Assembly: GCF_900095265.1 (NCBI RefSeq)
Contig: NZ_LT607655.1
Location: forward strand, 292,306-330,291
Length of the DNA: 37,986 nt
Direction of reading: 5' to 3'
DNA from: Janthinobacterium sp. UMAB-56
GTDB taxonomy: Bacteria; Pseudomonadota; Gammaproteobacteria; Burkholderiales; Burkholderiaceae_D
Made by a program: the position numbers and the translations under genes. Below the pieces are notes generated by a model that saw only the letters and a list, made by a program, of their open reading frames with translations, had not been told where the DNA came from and did no database searches. This document shows, in pieces, positions 1 to 7,769 of this stretch (position 1 is its first letter; every line of letters starts with the position of its first letter).

Positions 1-2
1 AC

Positions 3-560
3 CGCCGCGCCTTCGTCTACCGCCCCGGCGCGGGCATGCAGGAAATCGGCACCCTGCCCGGCGGGCGCATCAGCTCGGCCACCGCCATCAATGACGCCGG
101 CCTGATCGTGGGCGCATCTGAAACGGAGAAGCGCCGCTGGCACGCGTTTGCCTGGGACGGCAAGCGCATGCTCGACCTGGGCGCCATGATCGGCCAGGGC
201 GACAGCTACGCCACGGCCGTCAACGCTGCGGGACACGTCGTCGGCAGCGTCAACATCAACGGCTTTGAGCCGATGACCTTTGTCTACAAGGAAGGCGTAA
301 TGACGGTGCGCCGCCGCGACGATGGCCTGTACCTGACCAACAAGATCACGGACGCTGGGCTGGTGGTGGGCGCCATCTACACCGGGCATAAATTCCAGGC
401 CTTCGCCGTCCCATCGCAAGCGGCGCCGGCACCGCCGCGCAGCAACCCATTGGACTGGCTGGTGATCACCATCCTCATCGCCGCCAGCGGCGTAGTGCTA
501 TACAAATTGCAACGCAACTATCGCCTGGGCCTGCTGGGCGCGCGTACGCGTTTCATGTAG
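3..560 (+). CDS. HAF-repeat extracellular protein, 3' part only
   Basis: The gene enters from the left edge, since the frame is open to the first base, so only the C-terminal ~185 residues are visible. Two or three degenerate HAF-type repeats can be seen (AFVYRPGAGMQEIGTLPGG at the edge, then HAFAWDGKRMLDLGAM and a diverged copy), each followed by an A-T/S-A-(I/V)-N-x-A-G-x-(I/V)-V-G segment. The repeats are followed by an Ala-Pro linker, one membrane segment near the end (WLVITILIAASGVVLYKL) and a short basic tail. In this family such repeats form surface or exported beta-structures, and the terminal membrane helix plus Arg-containing tail suggests inner-membrane anchoring or a sorting tail, although no PEP motif is present. 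The function is unknown. A bidirectional terminator follows. Confidence 0.75.
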   Translation, partial: RRAFVYRPGAGMQEIGTLPGGRISSATAINDAGLIVGASETEKRRWHAFAWDGKRMLDLGAMIGQGDSYATAVNAAGHVVGSVNINGFEPMTFVYKEGVMTVRRRDDGLYLTNKITDAGLVVGAIYTGHKFQAFAVPSQAAPAPPRSNPLDWLVITILIAASGVVLYKLQRNYRLGLLGARTRFM

Positions 561-580
561 GAAGGCATGCTACCGGCGTA

Positions 581-607
581 AAAAAAGAGGCTTGCGCCTC
601 TTTTTTT
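581..607. terminator. Bidirectional rho-independent terminator
   Basis: An A-tract is followed by the stem GAGGC, loop TTGC, stem GCCTC and a run of T. It lies between two converging genes (HAF protein on plus, rpoD on minus) and is symmetrical enough to serve both. Confidence 0.8.
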
Positions 608-624
608 GTGTGCTTGCCCTACGC

Positions 625-3177
625 TTAGTTTTGCGTCAGGAAAGTTTTCAATTTATCCGAACGCGAAGGCTGGCGCAGCTTGCTCATGGCTTTCGCCTCG
701 ATCTGACGGATGCGCTCGCGCGTCACGTCGAACTGCTTGCCCACTTCTTCCAAGGTGTGATCGTTCGACATTTCCACGCCATAACGCATGCGCAGCACTT
801 TCGCTTCGCGCGGCGTCAGGGAATCGAGTACTTCCTTGATCACGTTGCGCATCGATGCGTGCAGCGCGGCGTCGAGCGGCGCCAGGGTGGTGTTGTCTTC
901 GATGAAGTCACCCAGTTGCGAATCGCCATCTTCGCCCATCGGCGTTTCCATGGAAATCGGCTCTTTCGCGATCTTCATGATTTCGCGCACCTTGTTTTCC
1001 GGCATTTCCATCTTGACGGCCAGGGTCGCCAGGTCCGGCTCGCTGCCCGTTTCCTGCATGATCTGGCGCGAGATGCGGTTCATCTTGTTGATCGTTTCGA
1101 TCATGTGCACCGGCACGCGGATGGTGCGGGCCATGTCGGCGATCGAACGCGTGATGGCCTGGCGGATCCACCAGGTGGCGTAGGTCGAGAACTTGTAGCC
1201 GCGACGGTATTCAAACTTGTCGACGGCCTTCAGCAAGCCGATGTTGCCTTCCTGGATCAGATCAAGGAATTGCAAGCCGCGGTTGATGTATTTCTTGGCG
1301 ATCGAAATCACCAGGCGCAAGTTGGCGACCGTCATTTCGCGTTTCGCGTGACGCGCGCGCTTTTCGCCGGCAGCCATCTGCTTGTTGATCTTGCGCAAGT
1401 CAGCCAATGGCAGGGCCACGCGCGCTTGCAGGTCGATCATCTTCTTTTGCAGTTCCTTGACGGCAGGCACGTTGCGGCTGAGGATGGCGCTGTACGGATA
1501 CTTGCAATCGACTTCGCGGTCGACCCATTCCAGGTCGCATTCATTACCCGGGAACACCTTGATGAAGTGGGCGCGCGGCATGCCGCATTTGTTCACGCAC
1601 AGTTCCAGCACGGCGCGCTCGATGTGGCGCACTTCTTCCATCTGGCCACGCAGGGTGTCGCACAGCTTTTCAACCACCTTGGCGGTAAAGCGGATGCCCA
1701 GCAATTCCTGCGAAATGGCTTCTTGCGCCTTGATGTAGGCTTTCGAGTTGTAACCCTCGGGCGCCTTGCGCATCTTCTCGTACTGCATCGCGATGACGTT
1801 GAATTTCTCCAGCGCATTTTTTTTCAGCTGGGCCAGCTGTTCGCTGGAGAAACCGGCCGCGCCGCCATTCGCGTCGCCATCTTCTTCCTCGGCTTCTTCT
1901 TCCTCTTCCTCGTCGTCACCGCTGGCGGCGGCAGGCGCGGGAGCGGCGGCTGGCGCCGGGGCATTGCTTTCGTTCAAGTCGACAAAGCCGTCGACCACTT
2001 CATCGACCTTGATTTCATCGCGCGCAATTTTTTGCGACAGCGCAACGATTTCGCCGATGGTGGTGGGGCAGGCGGAAATCGCCTGGATCATATCCTTCAG
2101 GCCGCCTTCGATGCGCTTGGCGATCTCGATCTCGCCTTCGCGCGTCAGCAGCGCCACGGCGCCCATTTCACGCATGTACATGCGTACGGGGTCGGTGGTG
2201 CGGCCAAAGTCGGAGTCGACGGTCGACAGTGCCGTGGCGGCAGCCGCTTCCACTTCATCGTCGCTGGTGACGGTGGCAACGTTATCCGTCAGCAACAAGC
2301 TTTCCGCGTCAGGGGCGCGCTCGTAGACGGCGATGCCCATGTCGTTGAAGGTGGCGATGATGCCTTCGATGGCTTCCGGATCGATGATGTTTTCAGGCAA
2401 TTGGTCATTGATCTCGGCATAGGTGAGGAAGCCGCGCTCCTTGCCCATGTTGATCAAGCCCGTAATTTGCTTGCGGCGGCGTTCCAGGTCCGCTGCCGAG
2501 GCTTCCGGATCGCCCAATGCGTCTGCCAGGCCGCCCTTGGCCTTGCGGTCGCGCGCTTTCGACACGGCCTTCAATTCGGCGCGTTCGACGGCGTTCAGTG
2601 CTGCCACTTCATCGTTTTCCGGCGTGAATTCGCTTGGCTTACGACCACGGCGGCCCGGCACCTTGACGGTGGGCAGGAAGTAATTCGAGGTATCGATGGC
2701 AGCCAGGGCATCGGCGTCCGTGGTCTTGCTGACCACTTGCGCACCGGTGATGATGGTCACGGGCGCCGCTTCAGGCTTGGCGCGCACGACTTTCGAACGG
2801 GCTGCCGTCACCACTTTATTCGTGGCGGCGCTTTCGCTGACCTTGCGCGGCGCGGCCGGAGCCTTGGCGCCTGGGGCGATCTTCACGCTCGGCGTCTTGG
2901 CCGGTGCAGCATCGGCGACCTCGGCCACCTCGGCAGGGGCTTCGACAGCCGCCACTGGCGCTTCCGCAGTCGCGTCGGCCGGTGGCACGGCGGCCAGGCG
3001 CGAGCGGCTTTTCTTCACCACGGTGACGACGGTCGGCGCCGTCGTGACGGTGGCTTCCGGATTCGCTTGCGCATTATCGATGAAGTAAGATAAAGTCGTT
3101 TTTGGTACGGCAAGTGGTGCCGCGGCTGGGCGTGGCGCCTTGGCGGACAACGTTAAAGTTTTTGGCGTATTCTTCAT
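625..3177 (-). CDS. rpoD: RNA polymerase primary sigma factor RpoD (sigma-70)
   Basis: This is the housekeeping sigma factor that directs core RNA polymerase to -10/-35 promoters. Region 1.1 lies near residues 232-296, region 1.2 near 323-358 ([11 protein letters not shown]), a non-conserved segment with an acidic run follows near 420-435, region 2 contains [19 protein letters not shown] and [20 protein letters not shown], and region 4 contains [13 protein letters not shown] and the recognition helix [18 protein letters not shown]. At 850 residues it is much longer than E. coli sigma-70 (613). The excess is mostly an Ala/Pro/Lys-rich N-terminal extension of ~230 residues before region 1.1. 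Codon use over the extension resembles the rest of the gene, so it looks genuinely translated. The ATG is preceded by only a weak Shine-Dalgarno (AAGAGA). The start is the only point of doubt. Confidence 0.97.
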   Translation of the reverse strand: MKNTPKTLTLSAKAPRPAAAPLAVPKTTLSYFIDNAQANPEATVTTAPTVVTVVKKSRSRLAAVPPADATAEAPVAAVEAPAEVAEVADAAPAKTPSVKIAPGAKAPAAPRKVSESAATNKVVTAARSKVVRAKPEAAPVTIITGAQVVSKTTDADALAAIDTSNYFLPTVKVPGRRGRKPSEFTPENDEVAALNAVERAELKAVSKARDRKAKGGLADALGDPEASAADLERRRKQITGLINMGKERGFLTYAEINDQLPENIIDPEAIEGIIATFNDMGIAVYERAPDAESLLLTDNVATVTSDDEVEAAAATALSTVDSDFGRTTDPVRMYMREMGAVALLTREGEIEIAKRIEGGLKDMIQAISACPTTIGEIVALSQKIARDEIKVDEVVDGFVDLNESNAPAPAAAPAPAAASGDDEEEEEEAEEEDGDANGGAAGFSSEQLAQLKKNALEKFNVIAMQYEKMRKAPEGYNSKAYIKAQEAISQELLGIRFTAKVVEKLCDTLRGQMEEVRHIERAVLELCVNKCGMPRAHFIKVFPGNECDLEWVDREVDCKYPYSAILSRNVPAVKELQKKMIDLQARVALPLADLRKINKQMAAGEKRARHAKREMTVANLRLVISIAKKYINRGLQFLDLIQEGNIGLLKAVDKFEYRRGYKFSTYATWWIRQAITRSIADMARTIRVPVHMIETINKMNRISRQIMQETGSEPDLATLAVKMEMPENKVREIMKIAKEPISMETPMGEDGDSQLGDFIEDNTTLAPLDAALHASMRNVIKEVLDSLTPREAKVLRMRYGVEMSNDHTLEEVGKQFDVTRERIRQIEAKAMSKLRQPSRSDKLKTFLTQN

Positions 3178-3390
3178 GAGATATCTCTTAATGCGAGACC
3201 AGATGGTGTCGGCGCGAAGTGAATGATTCCACCTAAGCCTGCGAAACCGGACTCGATGGAGCGTATTGTTGCGGCTACCGTTAACGGCAGCGGCGCCTGT
3301 CTATCGAAACGTTCAAAGCCCGCGCATCCGTCAAACAGAGCGGCGGGGCCGAAGCCGGGTCAGATAAATAAGCGATGTACATTGCGGAAT

Positions 3391-3418
3391 GAAAAAAAGC
3401 CCGTACCAGAACGGGCTT
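3391..3418 (-). terminator. Rho-independent terminator, minus strand
   Basis: Stem AAGCCCGT, loop TCTGGT on the minus strand, stem ACGGGCTT, then a run of seven T in the minus direction. The plus-strand reading has no U-tract. It does not follow any recognised gene. Confidence 0.75.
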
Positions 3419-3607
3419 GAATCTATTGTTGTTCAGTGAAGACACAGCGGAGAGCAAGATTATGCACGAAGGCCAGTTATCTGGATAATTGATAAGCAAA
3501 ATATCTGATATCAAAAATATCAATAATGATGGCCCTGCACCGCACTGCTCCTATCCCCTGCACACCTGAGCCAGACCGTCAAACACGGGGTCCAGTCATC
3601 AGCGCAA
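3391..3607 (-). ncRNA. Candidate small RNA upstream of rpoD
   Basis: On the minus strand a consensus -10 (TATAAT, 3619-3614) is followed about 200 bases later by a strong rho-independent terminator, with no supported reading frame between them. That arrangement is typical of an independently transcribed small RNA of about 215 nucleotides. The -35 element is poor. The sequence was compared by memory with 6S, SRP, RNase P and tmRNA and with the tRNA fold, and matches none convincingly. The alternative is an attenuated distal promoter for rpoD. Confidence 0.35.
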
Positions 3608-3613
3608 GCCGAC

Positions 3614-3619
3614 ATTATA
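3614..3619 (-). promoter_or_regulatory. Orphan -10 element (TATAAT)
   Basis: A perfect TATAAT is present on the minus strand within GTGTATAATG. No good -35 hexamer is seen at 16-18 bases. It points toward rpoD but is separated from it by the terminator at 3391-3418. Confidence 0.4.
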
Positions 3620-3715
3620 CACATTTCCCGCATTTCGCGCTTGGCACGGCCAGCCACGCGCAGGCATATCGCAACGCAAGTTGCCAAAAAAGACAATGCA
3701 CTTGCCTGTGGCGCG

Positions 3716-3724
3716 TGCTATGCT
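3716..3724 (+). promoter_or_regulatory. Extended -10 promoter candidate for the proQ-like gene
   Basis: TGCTATGCT fits the extended -10 pattern TGnTATnnT. The predicted transcript would start about 14 bases before the ATG pair at 3745/3748, giving a very short leader. No clear -35 is present. Confidence 0.35.
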
Positions 3725-3744
3725 CCCCTTTTATAGCCCAACCA

Positions 3745-4254
3745 ATGATGTCGATGACCAGCTCCACGCCAGACCAGCAAGCCACCACTCCTGACACGCC
3801 AGTCGATGCAGCCCCAGCGGCGGCACCGGCCGCAGCGACCACGCCGGCGCCTGCCGGCCTGACCGCGCGCGCGCTGCTCAAGCAATTCCAGGAGCAATTC
3901 CCGCCGTTCCGCGATTGCCTGCCCCTGGCTATCGGTATCGACAAGCAAATCCTGGCGCGCCTGCCGGACCTGGACCGCAAGCTGATGCGCACGGCGCTGG
4001 GCATCCACACGGGTTCGCTGCGCTACCTGCGCGTGATGGAAAAAGCCAAGGTACGCTACGAACTCGACGGCACGGCCGGCGCGGAAGTGACGCAAACCCA
4101 CCGCGATCACGCCACGCAAGTGTTGCAGCAACGTTTCAAGAAGGAAGCCGAGCGCAAGAAAGCCGAACGCGACGCCGCCGCCGCCGAAGAAGCGAACCGT
4201 TTGCGCCTGGAAAAACTGAATCAGCTCACCGCGAAATTCTCGCGCAAAGGCTGA
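3745..4254 (+). CDS. ProQ/FinO-domain RNA chaperone
   Basis: The product belongs to the ProQ/FinO family, which binds structured RNAs and 3' ends and stabilises small RNAs and mRNAs. It has an Ala/Pro/Thr-rich low-complexity N-terminus of ~40 residues. The FinO/ProQ fold follows, from ALLKQFQEQFPPF through PLAIGIDKQILARL, then TALGIHTGSLRYL, and the domain ends in a highly charged Lys/Arg/Glu helix (FKKEAERKKAERD). The frame is open further upstream to 3526, but that part has no family similarity, so the start is placed at the clustered Met codons at 3745, 3748 and 3754. None has a strong Shine-Dalgarno. The stop is 9 bases before the next gene, so the two probably share an mRNA. Confidence 0.88.
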   Translation: MMSMTSSTPDQQATTPDTPVDAAPAAAPAAATTPAPAGLTARALLKQFQEQFPPFRDCLPLAIGIDKQILARLPDLDRKLMRTALGIHTGSLRYLRVMEKAKVRYELDGTAGAEVTQTHRDHATQVLQQRFKKEAERKKAERDAAAAEEANRLRLEKLNQLTAKFSRKG

Positions 4255-4263
4255 TCCGGTTAC

Positions 4264-4911
4264 ATGGACACAGCTGCCGCACCGCCACTGCCCCCCTATC
4301 AAGGCATTGCACTCGACCACGTCAAGCTGGTACGCACCAGCGATGACGCAAAAGCGGCCATGGCCGCCCTGCTGGCCGCGGACGCCATCGGCTTCGATAC
4401 GGAATCGAAGCCGACGTTTGTGAAGGGCGAGTCCTCCACGGGACCGCATCTGATCCAGCTCGCTACCGACGACATCGCCTACCTGTTTCAGGTGGGCAGC
4501 ACGTCGGCGCCGGCCCTGGCCGAACTGAAAGCCATCCTCGAATCGACCACCACCCTGAAGGTGGGCTTTGGCCTGTCCGACGACGTCAAGCGCCTGCGCA
4601 ACAAGCTGGGCATTGCCCCGGCCCAGGTGCTCGACCTGTCCGTCGCCCTGCGCGGCGGCCAGCGCAACGACCTGGGCGCGAAAACGGCCGTGGCCAAATT
4701 CTTCGGCCTGCACCTGCAGAAATCGAAAAAGATCTCCACCACCAACTGGGCCACCTCGCGCCTGACGGAAAAACAGATACTGTACGCGGCCGACGATGCG
4801 CAAGTGGCCCTGCGCGTGTACCGCCGCTGGATCGCCGACGGCGGCAAAGTGGCGCCGCAAAAAGCCCCGCGCGCCAGCGCGCCGCCAGCCACACCGTCCG
4901 CACCCGCCTGA
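4264..4911 (+). CDS. RNase D-like 3'-5' exonuclease (DEDDy)
   Basis: This is a stand-alone 3'-5' exonuclease domain of the RNase D/DnaQ-like DEDD superfamily, 215 residues, without the HRDC domains of full RNase D. Visible catalytic residues are Asp45 and Glu47 in GFDTES, Asp106/107 in VGFGLSDDVKRL, and Tyr174 with Asp178 in YAADDAQ, giving the DEDDy subtype with two-metal chemistry. RNA or DNA 3' ends are the likely substrate, and the protein is presumably cytosolic. It follows the ProQ-like chaperone by 9 bases, suggesting joint work on RNA 3' ends, which is inference. The C-terminus is an Ala/Pro-rich tail. Confidence 0.9.
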   Translation: MDTAAAPPLPPYQGIALDHVKLVRTSDDAKAAMAALLAADAIGFDTESKPTFVKGESSTGPHLIQLATDDIAYLFQVGSTSAPALAELKAILESTTTLKVGFGLSDDVKRLRNKLGIAPAQVLDLSVALRGGQRNDLGAKTAVAKFFGLHLQKSKKISTTNWATSRLTEKQILYAADDAQVALRVYRRWIADGGKVAPQKAPRASAPPATPSAPA

Positions 4912-4992
4912 GCCGGCGCACCTTCCTGCAATATCAGCCGGAGCAAGTCCACCGGCATCAGCTGCTCGCGTCCTGCATGCAATAATTCATGG

Positions 4993-5025
4993 CAACAGCC
5001 GCCGCCAGCAAGGTGGCGGCTGTTG
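4993..5025. terminator. Hairpin between convergent genes
   Basis: Perfect 11-base arms CAACAGCCGCC and GGCGGCTGTTG flank an 11-base loop. There is no U-run on either side, so intrinsic termination is uncertain, but it sits exactly between converging genes. Confidence 0.5.
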
Positions 5026-5030
5026 CAGTC

Positions 5031-5378
5031 TTATTTGACGAGCCGCAAGGTCAGGGGATAACGGTAAGTGATCCCATTGCTGGCCTTGACGGCCGCGACT
5101 ATCGAGCACACCAGGTTGGCCAGCGCGACGATCCAGAACAGGAACAGACCGATCAGCACAAACGACAGGATGAAACAGGCGAAATACCAGATGATCAGGG
5201 TGATCTGGAAATTCAGCGCTTCCCGGGCGTTTTCGGCCGAGAATTTATCCGCATCGTCTTTTTTGATCAAGTAAATGATCAGCGGCGCCACCCAGCTGGT
5301 GAACAGCCCGCCAACGTGGGACAGAATGGCCATCGTCGTATCTTGCGTACGACCGACTTCCGGCTGCGTGTTATCCAT
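5031..5378 (-). CDS. DUF4870-family small membrane protein
   Basis: The product is an integral membrane protein of 115 residues. It has a short polar N-terminus, a first hydrophobic segment (AILSHVGGLFTSWVAPLIIYLI), the polar stretch KKDDADKFSAENAREALNFQ typical of DUF4870/TIC20-like proteins, then two further membrane helices (LIIWYFACFILSFVLIGLFL and WIVALANLVCSIVAAVKA). The biochemical role of the family is not established. The ATG at 5378 (MDNTQPEV) is preferred because GGGA lies 6 bases upstream; an ATG pair at 5393/5390 would add five residues. The gene is monocistronic and converges with the exonuclease gene. Confidence 0.8.
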   Translation of the reverse strand: MDNTQPEVGRTQDTTMAILSHVGGLFTSWVAPLIIYLIKKDDADKFSAENAREALNFQITLIIWYFACFILSFVLIGLFLFWIVALANLVCSIVAAVKASNGITYRYPLTLRLVK

Positions 5379-5477
5379 TGCGATTCCCATCATTAGTTAT
5401 AGATACATCAATATAACAGTAATATTTCTTTTTGGAATGAAACACTTGTTTGCAGCAGGGACTTTTTTTGCATTCCA

Positions 5478-6890
5478 TCAGGCCGCCGCCAGCGCCAGCC
5501 GCCCCAGAGTGGCGATGGCCTCTTCCAGCTGCGGGCTCCACGGGTGGCCGTAATTGAGGCGGATGCAGTGGCGAAACGCGCGCGTGGCGGAAAAAATGGG
5601 GCCGGGAGCGATGCTGATGCCGGCTGCCAGCGCGCTACGGTGCAAGGCAAGCGCATCGATGCCTGCCGGCATCTCGACCCAGACGAAATAACCGCCCTGC
5701 GGCCGCGTGACCCGCGTGCCGGGCGGAAAATGCACGGCGATGGCTTGCAGCATGGTGTTTTGCTGTGCCGCCAAGGTCAGCCGCAACTGGCGCAAATGGC
5801 GGTCGTAGCCGCCTTGCGCCAGGTAGTCGGCCAGCGCCATCTGCAGCGGTATCGGCGCCGACAGGCTGGTGGTCAGCTTCAGGCGCTCGACCTGGCGCGC
5901 GTAGCGACCCGCCGCGGCCCAGCCCAGCCGGAAGCCGGGCGCCAGAGTCTTGGAAAACGAGCTGCAATGCATGACGAGACCCGCGCTGTCATGACTTTTC
6001 GTCAGGCCGGGACGCTGCTTGCCAAAATACAGCTCGCCATACACATCATCCTCGATCAGCGGCACGCCATGGTGCGCCAGCAACGCCACCAGCGCGCGCT
6101 TCTTTTCCGGCGGCATCAGGCTGCCCAGGGGATTCTGGAAATTCGTCATCAGCCAGCACGCCTTGGGCTGGTGGCGCTGCAGCAGCTCTGCCAGCGCCAC
6201 CAGGTCGACGCCGTCGCGGGGGCTGGTGGCAATTTCCACGGCCTTGAGTTCGAGCCGCTCCAGCGCCTGCAAACACGCATAGAAGCTGGGCGACTCGATC
6301 AGCACCGTGTCGCCGGGCCGCGTGACGGCTTGCAAACACAGGTTCAGCGCTTCCAGCGCGCCATTCGTGATGACGATGTCGTCGCTGGAGACGGGCACGC
6401 CGTCGAGCTGGTAGCGCAGGGCGATCTGGCGGCGCAATTCCGCATTGCCCAGCGAAAGATCGGTGACAGTGCTCCACGGGTCGAGGCGGCGCATGCTGGC
6501 CGAGACGGCCCGTGCCAGGCGTTCCATCGGGAACAGATGCGGACTGGGAAAGGCCGAGCCGAAGGGCACGATATCGCGCGCGGCCACGGCGCCCAGCACC
6601 TCGAAGACGAGGTCGCTGACATCGACGATGGTGCTGGCCTCGGGCGGGTGCGAACTGTCCGGTTCGGGCGCCAGCGCGGTACGCTGCGGCGCCACGTAAT
6701 AACCGGAGCGGGGCCGGGAGACGATCATGCCGCGCGCTTCGAGCAAATAATACGCCTGGAACACCGTCGACGGGCTGACGCCTCTGCGTGCATGCTGCTG
6801 GCGCACGGAGGGCAATTTATCCCCAGGCAACAACAGCTGCGTGCTGATCATGGCGGCGACTTCTTCCGCCAATTCCTCATATCGTTTCAA
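5478..6890 (-). CDS. MocR/PdxR-type transcriptional regulator (GntR wHTH fused to aminotransferase fold)
   Basis: The N-terminus (residues 1-68) is a GntR winged helix-turn-helix (GDKLPSVRQQHARRGVSPSTV). The rest is a class I aminotransferase-like domain binding PLP: GALEAL near 177-182, Asn253 in NFQNPLG, Asp281/Asp282 and Tyr284 in EDDVYGELYF, the Schiff-base Lys314 in SSFSKTLAPGFRLGW, and Arg321. MocR proteins use PLP or a PLP adduct as effector and usually control an adjacent divergent gene. Here that is the cytochrome c operon at 7029. The start is a TTG with AGGAG five bases upstream, giving the classic MKRYEELAEEVAAMI opening; the next Met is inside the DNA-binding domain. Direct repeats likely to be its operator lie just upstream. 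Confidence 0.93.
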   Translation of the reverse strand: MKRYEELAEEVAAMISTQLLLPGDKLPSVRQQHARRGVSPSTVFQAYYLLEARGMIVSRPRSGYYVAPQRTALAPEPDSSHPPEASTIVDVSDLVFEVLGAVAARDIVPFGSAFPSPHLFPMERLARAVSASMRRLDPWSTVTDLSLGNAELRRQIALRYQLDGVPVSSDDIVITNGALEALNLCLQAVTRPGDTVLIESPSFYACLQALERLELKAVEIATSPRDGVDLVALAELLQRHQPKACWLMTNFQNPLGSLMPPEKKRALVALLAHHGVPLIEDDVYGELYFGKQRPGLTKSHDSAGLVMHCSSFSKTLAPGFRLGWAAAGRYARQVERLKLTTSLSAPIPLQMALADYLAQGGYDRHLRQLRLTLAAQQNTMLQAIAVHFPPGTRVTRPQGGYFVWVEMPAGIDALALHRSALAAGISIAPGPIFSATRAFRHCIRLNYGHPWSPQLEEAIATLGRLALAAA

Positions 6891-6902
6891 CCCTGCTCCT
6901 CA

Positions 6903-6935
6903 AACTGATCCGTAGTTTTATTGCACAACTGATCC
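6903..6935. promoter_or_regulatory. Direct repeat AACTGATCC, probable MocR operator
   Basis: Two identical 9-base copies of AACTGATCC lie at 6903-6911 and 6927-6935, 24 bases apart start to start and so on roughly the same DNA face at about two helical turns. They are immediately upstream of the MocR-type gene in the divergent intergenic region. Direct-repeat operators are known for MocR proteins such as GabR and TauR. Binding here is inferred. Confidence 0.55.
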
Positions 6936-6971
6936 TGTCACATTGACAGTGCCCGGTATATGCTAGGGTAA
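6935..6971 (+). promoter_or_regulatory. Promoter and inverted repeat upstream of the cytochrome c operon
   Basis: A perfect palindrome CTGTCA-CAT-TGACAG (6935-6949) overlaps a consensus -35 TTGACA (6943-6948). The -10 is less clear: TAGGGT at 15 bases or GGTAAC at 18 bases. The palindrome abuts the second AACTGATCC repeat. Confidence 0.45.
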
Positions 6972-7028
6972 CAACATCCGGGCAGCAACACCGGCATATC
7001 ACCGACCGACGAGACAGCTTATTTCCCC

Positions 7029-7769
7029 ATGCAACTTTCCATGCTACTGCATTCCCCCCTTGTGCTGCTGCTAGTGCTGGCTTCCGCCTTGCCCGGCATG
7101 GCGCTGGCCGCTCCGGCCACCCTACCAGCGAACCACGACACCCTGGAACAGCGCATCAAGGCGTGCACGGCCTGTCATGCACAACAGGAGCGCCACGACG
7201 CCTTCTTTCCCCGCATCGCCGGCAAGCCGGCCGGCTATCTGTACCACCAGTTGCTGAACTTTCGCGAGGGACGGCGCCAGTATCCGATGATGAACTATAT
7301 GGTGGAACACTTGCCGGACGACTACCTGCGTGAAATTGCCGACTATTTTGCGGCACAGCACCCTGCCCCGCCGCCGGCCCAGCCCAGCAGCGCCGGCACG
7401 ACGGCCCTGGCGCGGGGCAAGCAGCTGGTGCTGCACGGCGATAGCGTGAAAAAAATCCCGGCCTGCATCGCCTGCCACGGCCAGCAGCTGGCCGGCGTGG
7501 CGCCCGCCATTCCCGGCTTGCTGGGCTTGCCGCGCGACTATATCAACGCCCAGCTTGGCGCCTGGAAGAACGGCATCCGCCGCGCCCACGCGCCCGACTG
7601 CATGGCGCAAGTGGCGCAGCGCCTGTCGGACGCGGACGTGGGCGCCGTTTCGGCCTGGCTGGGCACGCAAGTGGCCAGCGCCGACGCGCGTCCCGCCAGC
7701 AGCATTGCCCTGCCCTTGCCGCTGCATTGCGGCGGTGTGCCGGGCTCCGGTGCGCAGGTGGCGCCATGA
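7029..7769 (+). CDS. Diheme cytochrome c (c4-like), periplasmic
   Basis: A signal peptide (hydrophobic core from LLHSPLVLLLVLASALPG, cleavage near MALAAPA) precedes two class I cytochrome c domains. Each has one heme site: CTACH at residues 46-50 and CIACH at 146-150. Methionines that could serve as sixth ligands follow each (the MMNYM region and CMAQ). The two-domain plan resembles cytochrome c4, an electron carrier to terminal oxidases. The last ATGA overlaps the start of the next cytochrome gene, so translation is coupled. A MocR-type regulator is divergent. The dehydrogenase served is not adjacent. Confidence 0.9.
   Translation: MQLSMLLHSPLVLLLVLASALPGMALAAPATLPANHDTLEQRIKACTACHAQQERHDAFFPRIAGKPAGYLYHQLLNFREGRRQYPMMNYMVEHLPDDYLREIADYFAAQHPAPPPAQPSSAGTTALARGKQLVLHGDSVKKIPACIACHGQQLAGVAPAIPGLLGLPRDYINAQLGAWKNGIRRAHAPDCMAQVAQRLSDADVGAVSAWLGTQVASADARPASSIALPLPLHCGGVPGSGAQVAP

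Larger units (their letters stand above)
3178..3744. other. 567-base non-coding gap between rpoD and the proQ-like gene
   Basis: No convincing protein gene is present. The gap holds the rpoD leader and promoter region (not resolved by eye), a minus-strand terminator near 3391-3418, an AT-rich stretch near 3470-3530, a minus-strand TATAAT near 3614-3619 and a plus-strand extended -10 near 3716-3724. Short open frames here lack a ribosome-binding site and run through the terminator. Confidence 0.6.

Noticed and set aside
592..3093. Very long open frame on the plus strand opposite rpoD
   Set aside because: It is an artefact of high third-position GC in rpoD. The translation is His/Arg/Phe-rich, without family motifs, and crosses the terminator region.
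3281..3523. 80-codon minus-strand frame upstream of rpoD
   Set aside because: It runs straight through a strong terminator hairpin and begins without a usable start or ribosome-binding site.
3420..3620. Possible 6S RNA or tRNA upstream of rpoD
   Set aside because: It lacks the recognisable 6S central bubble pattern and there is no cloverleaf or TTCGAATC-type arm. It is kept only as a candidate unclassified RNA.
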